Part shown: piece by piece, positions 1 to 7,276 of the stretch
How the letters are laid out: the number at the start of each line of letters is the position of its first letter
Position numbering within the stretch: the first letter of the stretch is position 1
Assembly: GCA_017475845.1 (NCBI GenBank)
Contig: JAFVEU010000074.1
Span: 1-11,889 of the forward strand
DNA: 11,889 bases
Direction: 5' to 3'
Source of the DNA: Lachnospiraceae bacterium
GTDB lineage: Bacteria; Bacillota; Clostridia; Lachnospirales; Lachnospiraceae
Notes under the pieces: generated by a model
What the model saw: only the letters and a program-made list of their open reading frames with translations
The model's database searches: none
What the model was told of the DNA's origin: nothing
Made by a program: the position numbers and the translations under genes

Positions 1-654
1 CTTTCCGAATCCACGGCAAAAAAGAAGGACTGCATTATCATAACCATGGAAGACATGGTTGAGAGCAGAGATTCGTACAAAGTAGACCATGTACAGAAAA
101 CAGCTGCATACGTGAGGATCATAGTGGAGGGTCTTAAGAAAAAAGGCTATTATGCCGAAAAGATAACGCCGAAATTCATGTCGGATGTGGTGCGTTCCGC
201 GCCTCTGCATGATGTGGGAAAGATCAATATCCCGGATAAGGTGCTGAATAAGCCCGGAAAGCTTACAGACGAAGAATATGAGATCATGAAGACCCATACC
301 ACCGCAGGCAGGAGGATAATAGAAAATGCCGTAAGTACCACAGAGGGGGATAATTACCTGAAGGAAGCCAGAAATATGGCGGCCTTCCATCATGAAAGAT
401 GGGACGGAAAAGGGTATCCCGAGGGCATACACGGCCAGGTGATACCTCTCTCGGCAAGGATCATGGCGGTGGCGGATGTGTTTGACGCACTGACTTCTGC
501 GAGAGTCTATAAGCCGGCCTTTTCCATTGAAAAGGCTTTGGAGATCCTCAATGAGGGAAAGGGGACGCAGTTCGATCCGAAATGCGTGGAAGTATTCATG
601 GAAGCTCTGCCGGAAGTCAGGGTTATCTTAAGGAAGTATAACAAGGATGCGTAA
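1..654 (+). CDS. HD-GYP domain cyclic-di-GMP phosphodiesterase (5' partial)
   Basis: The frame is open to base 1, with 15 codons before the Met at base 46, so the true start lies upstream and that Met is internal. The visible part is one HD-GYP domain, a family that hydrolyses c-di-GMP to pGpG or GMP. Numbered from the Met at base 46, the metal and active-site residues are complete: H15, H55-D56 with K59 (LHDVGK), H84, H115-H116-E117, D120, the GYP motif at 123-125, and D144 (VADVFDALT). It should therefore be catalytically competent; this is inferred from motifs, not tested. No membrane segment is visible, and the missing N-terminus could be a receiver, sensor or membrane domain. The stop overlaps the next start by 8 bases, so it is likely translationally coupled to the hybrid kinase. 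The HD-GYP assignment is very secure; the input signal is unknown. Confidence 0.95.
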   Translation, partial: LSESTAKKKDCIIITMEDMVESRDSYKVDHVQKTAAYVRIIVEGLKKKGYYAEKITPKFMSDVVRSAPLHDVGKINIPDKVLNKPGKLTDEEYEIMKTHTTAGRRIIENAVSTTEGDNYLKEARNMAAFHHERWDGKGYPEGIHGQVIPLSARIMAVADVFDALTSARVYKPAFSIEKALEILNEGKGTQFDPKCVEVFMEALPEVRVILRKYNKDA

Positions 655-3600
655 AGAGAGAAGGTCCATTGGAATAAGGAAAACAGGGACAGTATTCCTC
701 ATAGCTTTTTTCATATGTATGGCAGCTGGGATGCTTACAGTATCCGCAGATGAGGTGCTGCCGGATCCCGGGGAAGGGCTGACCTTCGGGGGAGGATTTG
801 CGGCCACCGGCCAGATCACCGACGGCGGATACATCTCCGAGATCTATGACGCCTCAAACGGACTTCCCACCTCTGATGCCAATTACATCCTCTGCTCCTC
901 CGACGGTTATATCTGGATAGGGGGATACAGCGGGATAATCCGTTATGACGGAAATATCTTTACGAGGCTTGATACCTCCGACGGACTAACAAACGGCCGG
1001 GGTCTTTTTGAGGACAGCAGAGGAAGGATCTGGGTCGGGACCAATGACAACGGGGTGGTGGTGATCGACGGCATTGAAAAGACCCATCTCACATATAAGG
1101 ATGGCCTGCCTTCGTCATCCATACGGATCTTTGCGGAAGATGATGAGGGCAACGTTTTTATCGGTACCACCGCAGGGCTCTGCTATGCGGATCCGGATAT
1201 GCAGATACATCTGATAGATGACGACAGACTGAACAGCGACAGGGTACTTAAGCTGGATCAGTGCAGCGACGGAAAGATCTACGGGTCTACAAGGAACGGC
1301 TATGCATTCCTCATAGAGGACAGAAAGCTTGAAAAGATATTCACCGGCAAGGATCTGGGCATAGGAAAGATCACCACCCTGAAAGCAGATCCCGGGAATC
1401 CTTCAAAGATATATCTGGGCACGGAGGACGGTGTCCTTTACCACGGAAGATTCGGGGATTCCGCCGTAAATATGGAATATATATCCGTGTCCCCCTTAGG
1501 TGCGGTCCAATGGATAAGCTATGACTGCAGCAGGATATGGGTGGCTTCCCGCAGCGCCTTCGGCTATCTTGATAAAAGCCACGGCTTCCGTGTTGTGGGG
1601 AATACCCCTCTTGACAGCGGTATCGAAATGATGACCTCGGATTATCAGGGCAATATGTGGTTTGCTTCCTCTTCCCAGGGGGTGATGAAGGTGGTGACCA
1701 ACAGCTTTCTTGATATCTCCGGGAAGCTGGGTTTTCCCGAAGAGGTGGCGAACGCAGCCGGTTTTCTCGGAAAGGATCTGTATATCGGATCGGATTCGGG
1801 TTTAAGGATAGTGGACGGTAAAGGCTATCCCGTTGAGAATGAGCTGACGGAGCATATAGGTGATTCAAGAGTACGCTGCATTAAGAACGGAAGGGATGAT
1901 GATCTGTGGATCGCCACATATACAAATGATCTGGGGCTTATCCATCTCTTTAAGGACGGGCACTTTGAATCCTTTACCACTGCAAACGGAATGCCGGACA
2001 ATGAGGTGAGATGCATCTGTGTTGCGGAGGACGGCACAGTGCTTTTGGGGACCAACGCCGGGCTTGCCGTGATCAGAGACGGTAAGGTCATAAGGACCGT
2101 GGGCGAAAAGGAGGGAATGGATAATACCGTGATCCTTACAGTGGAGGAGGGAGATAAAGGCAGTATATATGCGGGCTCCGACGGTGACGGCCTGTATGTG
2201 ATAGATGATTCCGGGCTCAGGAAGCTCGGCAGGGATGACGGACTGACAAGTGATGTCATCATGCGTGTCAAAAAGGATGATACAAGAGGCCTTTACTGGA
2301 TCGTTACCTCCAATTCCATAGAATATCTTAAAGACGGGGTGATAAGCGAGGTCACGACCTTCCCTTATAACAATAATTACGATCTGTATTTTGACCACAG
2401 CGGAAATATGTGGATCACATCATCCTTCGGACTGTACTCGGTAAATACGGATGAGATGCTTAAGGATGCGGTGTCGGATTATCGCTTGTATACGGTGGAA
2501 AACGGGCTTACAGGAAGTCCCACGGCCCACGGTTACTGTGCCCTTGATGAGGAGGGTTATCTCTACATACCGGAGAGAAGCGGGATCTGCAAGGTGAATA
2601 TCGACCGCTTTGCGAAGGAGACCATACCCATAAAAGCGGAGATCAGCTCTGTTTTCTGCGGAGATGAGGAGATACTGCCAGGTCCTGACGGATCCTATAC
2701 CATCCCCGCAGAAGGCGGAAGGATAAAGATCACTGCGGCAGTCCTCGACTATTCGTTACTGAATCCCGAGATACGGGTATATATGGAGGGAAAAGAAGAG
2801 GAAGGGATAAAGGTAAAGAGGAGCAGCCTGCAGCCTCTTGAATATACAAACCTTCCCTACGGAAACTATACGCTGCATATAAAGGTTCTTGACGGCGAAG
2901 GGAAAACGGAGCTTCTGGATAAGGATTTCCGCCTGATCAAGAAACCCCGTATTCTGGAAATGCCCTTTGTCAGGATCCTTTTATTCCTGGCCACGGTTTT
3001 CGGTGCCGGTATCATAGTATGGCGTTTTATGAAGAGCACTGTGATCAACAGGCAGTATGAAGAGATAAGGTTAGCGAAGGAAGAGGCGGAGAGGGCAAAC
3101 AGCGCCAAGTCCAGGTTCCTTGCAAATATGTCCCATGAGATCAGGACCCCCATCAATACCATTATGGGAATGAATGAAATGGCAATGCGTGAGGATCCCA
3201 CGGGAGTTCCGAAGCCCTATTTCATATCCATGATGAATTATGCCTTCGACATCAGAAACGCATCCGTATCCCTGCTGTCCCTGATCAATGATCTTCTGGA
3301 TATTTCAAAGATCGAATCCGGAAAGATGCATCTCGTTGAACAGGAATACGATACGGCGGAGCTCTTAAGATCCATAGTTTCCATGATAAGGGTGAGGAGT
3401 ACGGAAAAAGAGCTGTCCTTTGACGTGGTAATAGATGAGATACTGCCGAAGAGACTGTACGGTGACGAAGGGAAGATAAAACAGATCGTATTAAACCTCC
3501 TTACCAACGCTGTAAAATATACGGAAAAAGGCGGATTTGCCCTTTATGTTTCTATGACGGAAAGAAAGGATGAAGAGTGTACCCTTAAGATCTCTGTCCG

Positions 3601-4897
3601 TGATACGGGAATAGGTGTCAGGAAGGAGGATATGGATAAGCTTTTCATGGCCTATGAACGTCTGGATGAGCAGAAAAACAGCGGCATACAGGGGACAGGT
3701 CTGGGACTTGATATATCAAGGAGATTTGCGGAGCTGATGGGCGGAACTCTCTCCTGTGAAAGTGAGTATGGAAAGGGATCCGAGTTTACCCTGACCGTAA
3801 GCCAGAGGATCATTGACAAAACGCCTCTTGGCGTATTCATGGAGCATGACGGGAGCAGCGCGAACGGACCGTATGTACCGCAGTTTGTGGCACCTGACGC
3901 AGATATTCTGGTGGTTGATGACAATCCCATGAACTTGAATGTCATAAAGGGACTCTTAAAGGGAACAAAGGTATTTGTGACCACTGCTTCCAGCGGGGAA
4001 GAGTGTCTGGAAAAGATCAGGGATACCCGCTTTGACGTGGTGCTGTTAGACCATATGATGCCCGGGATGGACGGAGTGGAGACTGTGGGAGAGATACGGA
4101 AGGAATTCCCGGATCTTCCAGTATATGCCCTTACCGCCAACTCGGCAGTGGGAGAGGATTTCTACAGGTCAAAGGGCTTCAACGGATATCTGGCAAAGCC
4201 CATAGACAGCACAACGCTGGAAAAGACCATAATGCAGCATCTTCCCGAGGAGATCATGGAGCGTCCTGCCCTGAGTGAGGAGGTGGAAGAGCTTAAGGAA
4301 ATACCTGAGGAGCTCAGATGGATCTATGATACGGAGGGCATTTCCGCAGAGGAAGGCATTAAAAACTCCGGCGGGATATCGAATTATATTTTCTCCCTTA
4401 ATTTGTTCCTGGATACCATTGATGAGAACGCAAAGGTCATAAGAGACGCTTACGACAGCGGCAATATCCGCCTCTATACCATAAAGGTCCATTCCTTAAA
4501 GAGTTCCGCAAGGATCGTAGGAGCCACCGGGCTTTCACAGCTTGCCGAGTCTCTGGAGGATGCGGGAAACAGGGAGGATATGGATGAGATAAACAACAAT
4601 ACGGATAAACTGCTGCATGATTATGAAGCCTTTAAGGAAAAGCTGTCGAGCCTCAGGGAAAAGAACGGTGATGACGAAAAGGAGATGATCCCCGGGGAGG
4701 AGCTTAAGGAAGCCTGGGGGGCTCTCTCCGATGAGATCTCACAGATGGATTATGATGCGGCGGAGATGATCCTTAAGCAGCTTGATAACTTTGCCCTTCC
4801 TCCGGAAGCGGATCGCACGGCCAAAGAACTCACAAGGATGCTTAAGGTGCTTGACTGGGACGGAATGGCTGAGGAGATAAGTAAATGTTTGAACTGA
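647..4897 (+). CDS. Hybrid sensor histidine kinase: two-propeller sensor, Y_Y_Y, TM, HisKA-HATPase, REC, HPt
   Basis: A membrane phosphorelay kinase of 1416 residues. It has a signal peptide (about 1-34, VSA/D cut) and then about 14 propeller-blade units at 64-665 in the style of two-component regulator propellers (for example the GRIWVGT and GNMWITS types). A Y_Y_Y-like domain follows (about 690-765, EYTNLPYGNYTL), then one membrane helix (about 774-796) and a short coiled linker. The cytoplasmic half has HisKA with H830 (SHEIRTP), HATPase_c with N954, DTGIG at 986-990 and GTGLGL at 1016-1021, a receiver (about 1085-1202; acidic pair D1091-D1092, phospho-acceptor D1135, T1163, K1184) and an HPt domain with H1282 (KVHSLKSSA). 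All catalytic residues are present. A helical tail ends the protein. The start follows AGGAAG at 631-636 with 10-base spacing. Unlike many Bacteroides propeller kinases it has no AraC output domain, so phosphate probably leaves through the HPt to an unlinked regulator. The ligand is unknown; glycans are typical for relatives. Confidence 0.95.
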   Translation: MRKERRSIGIRKTGTVFLIAFFICMAAGMLTVSADEVLPDPGEGLTFGGGFAATGQITDGGYISEIYDASNGLPTSDANYILCSSDGYIWIGGYSGIIRYDGNIFTRLDTSDGLTNGRGLFEDSRGRIWVGTNDNGVVVIDGIEKTHLTYKDGLPSSSIRIFAEDDEGNVFIGTTAGLCYADPDMQIHLIDDDRLNSDRVLKLDQCSDGKIYGSTRNGYAFLIEDRKLEKIFTGKDLGIGKITTLKADPGNPSKIYLGTEDGVLYHGRFGDSAVNMEYISVSPLGAVQWISYDCSRIWVASRSAFGYLDKSHGFRVVGNTPLDSGIEMMTSDYQGNMWFASSSQGVMKVVTNSFLDISGKLGFPEEVANAAGFLGKDLYIGSDSGLRIVDGKGYPVENELTEHIGDSRVRCIKNGRDDDLWIATYTNDLGLIHLFKDGHFESFTTANGMPDNEVRCICVAEDGTVLLGTNAGLAVIRDGKVIRTVGEKEGMDNTVILTVEEGDKGSIYAGSDGDGLYVIDDSGLRKLGRDDGLTSDVIMRVKKDDTRGLYWIVTSNSIEYLKDGVISEVTTFPYNNNYDLYFDHSGNMWITSSFGLYSVNTDEMLKDAVSDYRLYTVENGLTGSPTAHGYCALDEEGYLYIPERSGICKVNIDRFAKETIPIKAEISSVFCGDEEILPGPDGSYTIPAEGGRIKITAAVLDYSLLNPEIRVYMEGKEEEGIKVKRSSLQPLEYTNLPYGNYTLHIKVLDGEGKTELLDKDFRLIKKPRILEMPFVRILLFLATVFGAGIIVWRFMKSTVINRQYEEIRLAKEEAERANSAKSRFLANMSHEIRTPINTIMGMNEMAMREDPTGVPKPYFISMMNYAFDIRNASVSLLSLINDLLDISKIESGKMHLVEQEYDTAELLRSIVSMIRVRSTEKELSFDVVIDEILPKRLYGDEGKIKQIVLNLLTNAVKYTEKGGFALYVSMTERKDEECTLKISVRDTGIGVRKEDMDKLFMAYERLDEQKNSGIQGTGLGLDISRRFAELMGGTLSCESEYGKGSEFTLTVSQRIIDKTPLGVFMEHDGSSANGPYVPQFVAPDADILVVDDNPMNLNVIKGLLKGTKVFVTTASSGEECLEKIRDTRFDVVLLDHMMPGMDGVETVGEIRKEFPDLPVYALTANSAVGEDFYRSKGFNGYLAKPIDSTTLEKTIMQHLPEEIMERPALSEEVEELKEIPEELRWIYDTEGISAEEGIKNSGGISNYIFSLNLFLDTIDENAKVIRDAYDSGNIRLYTIKVHSLKSSARIVGATGLSQLAESLEDAGNREDMDEINNNTDKLLHDYEAFKEKLSSLREKNGDDEKEMIPGEELKEAWGALSDEISQMDYDAAEMILKQLDNFALPPEADRTAKELTRMLKVLDWDGMAEEISKCLN

Positions 4898-7254
4898 TAA
4901 GATCCCACCAGCTGAATGTAATGCTGATGCTTTGCGGCGCATGCTTTATACTGGTCTTTCTGCTGATCTTCACAAGATTTATGTCCGGAAGCAGAAAGAT
5001 CGTGCTTATCATGATGGAGATCACGGCATTTTTTCTCCTGTGGTTTGACAGGATGGCCTATATATTCAGCGGAGATCCCGGAGAAAGGGCCTATATTATG
5101 GTCAGGGTAAGTAATTTTGCGGTATTCTTTCTGACCTCCGCCATAGTTTTCTTCTTCAATCTCTATATCATCGACCTGCTGACCCACGAGGGGAAGCTTC
5201 CGGCCCCTCCGAAACCTCTGGTGGTAACGGGTACGCTTGCGGTTGTGGGAATGCTGCTGTCCGTTGTATCGGCATTCACGGGACTGTATTATTATTTTGA
5301 TGAGGCCAACCGGTATCATCGGGGACAGGGTTTTCTCATTGCCTATATCATTCCGGTGCTGGGTCCCCTCATTCAGTATTTTGTTATCAGAAGGTATAAA
5401 AAATCCTTTAGCAGACTGATATATTATTCTCTGTTCCTGTATATCTTCGTCCCCATAGCCTGCGGCATACTGCAGATATTCACCTACGGGATATCCATAG
5501 TAAATATGTCAATGGTGGCGGTTTCCGTATCCCTTTACATTTTCATGTATCTGGATCTGAATAATACGGTGGAACACGCGCATGAGATCGAGATAAACAA
5601 TATGAAAGGTGAAAAAGAGCGGATGAAAAAGCTCTTTGACCAGATGGCTACGGCCTTTGTTTCCGCAGTTGAGAAAAAGGATGACTTTGCCAGGGGAAAT
5701 GCCATAAGGATAGCGGATTACGCAAAAAAGATCGCGGCCCTTGCGGGAAAGGACGAAGAGGAATGCGAGAAGGTCTATTATTCAGCCCTGCTCCATGATG
5801 TTGGACTTATCGGCATTCCCGACAGTGTGATAAAGCATGACACCGATCCGGAGAAAAGGGACTATGAGGAGATGAGAAAGAAGCCTCTCATCGGGGCGGA
5901 GATACTGTCAAGCATAACGGAGTATCCTTATCTTCAGACGGGAGCTCATTACAGTCATGAGAGATATAACGGGACAGGATATCCCGAGGGACTTAAGGGT
6001 GAGGAGATCCCGGAGATCGCAAGGATCATCGGGGTGGCAGATGCCTATGTCACTAAGATCACAAGGAAGAGGTACAGGGATGCCCAGCCGGAATTCATGG
6101 CAAGAGAGGCATTTATCAGGGGCGCCGGGGATGAGTTTGATCCTGAATATGCGGCCATCATGGTAAAGATCATGGATTCGGAGACCAATGAAAGGGTTGA
6201 CGGAGATGCCGGGAAGCCGGAAACAGAGATCGAATGCAGGGAGTACAGGGAGAAGGTTACCCGGGGTGTCCCGGTGGACAGGAAGATCAGGCGGATCGCC
6301 TTTGACTGTGATCCTCTGCCGGACACGGTCGAAGGCTTCAGTGCGCCCTCCATCATTTTATTTGATTCCTATGACGGCAGGATCCATTACAGTGAAGGCG
6401 AGATAGAAAGATACGGTTATACGGAGTACGGTGAGATCTGGTTTGACAGACACAGTGTCATTACAGCGGCGGTAAATATCGAGGAAAAGGAAACAGAGGA
6501 CAGCAGGGCAGGGAAGGTGACCGGGAAAGATCACGGTTATGAGATCAGGGCAGGCCGTTATAAGGATCACCTGAAGCTCGTGATGAAGTCAGCTGATTTC
6601 GAAAAAGAAGTCACGGTGGCCCTTCCCAGTGCCTCAAAAGCCTCATATATCGGTCTTACGGGGGAGAATTGCATTATCAGGAATATCAGTACGGAGACCA
6701 CAGGGGAAACCGTCGGGAATGGTGATATACAAAGGATCGCTAAAACCGTAAGCTACATTGAGCACTTTGAATCCGATATCGGAAATATACAGATCGATCA
6801 GACCCGTTCGGCTTCCACGGAGGGTGTGGAGCTTAAGAACAGGCTGATCTTAAGGTTCCATACCATGAGTCTGCCTGCGGCAACCCTTGTATGGAACTGT
6901 CCCTATATCCTGCTTTACACCTCCGGTGACGGAAGCATAGGGGGACCGGATTACAGAGAGATCGATGTGGTAAAGCTTGACGGGGAGAATGATGGCGACA
7001 AGGAATTTACCCGAAACAGCTTCGTCATGAGAAAGACGGAGGAATTCAAGGGCTGGGACTATTGGAAGGAAGCCAATAAGAAGGGCCTGAACTGTGAAGT
7101 CATCCTGGAGAGGAAGAAGGATCAGATAAGTCTTAAAACAAAGAATCTGGGAATAGAAATAGAGAGCACCACCATCCTAAAAGAGGAGCAGATAAAGGTA
7201 TATGCGGCTCTGACAGGTGACCAGGTTGCGCTTACGGATATAAGGATAGTTTGA
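4885..7254 (+). CDS. Seven-TM protein with degenerate HD-GYP domain and duplicated C-terminal beta-rich module
   Basis: A 789-residue protein. Seven hydrophobic helices are visible at about 12-32, 38-60, 72-98, 112-136, 150-168, 178-200 and 203-223, followed by a charged linker (228-250) and an HD-GYP-like domain (about 255-430). It retains H304-D305, H358-E359, GYP at 365-367 and D386. The usual His of the GHS motif is N272, the Lys after HD is L308, the HPxxG His is K333, the first His of HHE is S357, and D of HHExxDG is N362. Phosphodiesterase activity is therefore doubtful, and a binding or scaffold role is plausible. Residues 460-789 form a beta-rich region of unknown function with two similar ends (YIGLTGENCIIRNI and YAALTGDQVALTDI), which suggests a duplicated sandwich fold. 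The start follows GAGGAG at 4871-4876 and overlaps the kinase gene by 13 bases. Membrane location is secure; the biochemical role is not. Confidence 0.9.
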   Translation: MFELIRSHQLNVMLMLCGACFILVFLLIFTRFMSGSRKIVLIMMEITAFFLLWFDRMAYIFSGDPGERAYIMVRVSNFAVFFLTSAIVFFFNLYIIDLLTHEGKLPAPPKPLVVTGTLAVVGMLLSVVSAFTGLYYYFDEANRYHRGQGFLIAYIIPVLGPLIQYFVIRRYKKSFSRLIYYSLFLYIFVPIACGILQIFTYGISIVNMSMVAVSVSLYIFMYLDLNNTVEHAHEIEINNMKGEKERMKKLFDQMATAFVSAVEKKDDFARGNAIRIADYAKKIAALAGKDEEECEKVYYSALLHDVGLIGIPDSVIKHDTDPEKRDYEEMRKKPLIGAEILSSITEYPYLQTGAHYSHERYNGTGYPEGLKGEEIPEIARIIGVADAYVTKITRKRYRDAQPEFMAREAFIRGAGDEFDPEYAAIMVKIMDSETNERVDGDAGKPETEIECREYREKVTRGVPVDRKIRRIAFDCDPLPDTVEGFSAPSIILFDSYDGRIHYSEGEIERYGYTEYGEIWFDRHSVITAAVNIEEKETEDSRAGKVTGKDHGYEIRAGRYKDHLKLVMKSADFEKEVTVALPSASKASYIGLTGENCIIRNISTETTGETVGNGDIQRIAKTVSYIEHFESDIGNIQIDQTRSASTEGVELKNRLILRFHTMSLPAATLVWNCPYILLYTSGDGSIGGPDYREIDVVKLDGENDGDKEFTRNSFVMRKTEEFKGWDYWKEANKKGLNCEVILERKKDQISLKTKNLGIEIESTTILKEEQIKVYAALTGDQVALTDIRIV

Positions 7255-7259
7255 AGATC

Positions 7260-7265
7260 AGGGGG
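7260..7265 (+). promoter_or_regulatory. Shine-Dalgarno site of the SpoIIE phosphatase gene
   Basis: AGGGGG lies 11 bases before the ATG at 7277. It is the only recognisable ribosome site in the 22-base gap and supports that start. There is no room for a separate promoter in the gap, though one could lie inside the upstream gene. Confidence 0.6.
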
Positions 7266-7276
7266 TATTTCCCGGG

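Noticed and set aside
46..48. ATG at 46 as the start of the HD-GYP gene
   Set aside because: Fifteen in-frame sense codons precede it up to base 1, there is no ribosome site before it, and the HD-GYP domain normally begins a little upstream of this point.
1371..2398. Long antisense open frames within the propeller region of the kinase
   Set aside because: They mirror the repeat-rich coding strand, give Ser/Pro/Arg-rich products with no recognisable domain, and overlap one another.
4750..5319. 189-codon antisense open frame across the kinase/7TM gene junction
   Set aside because: It lies opposite two clearly coding genes, its product is rich in Lys, Gln and His without domain features, and it has no sign of its own expression. 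It is a shadow frame.
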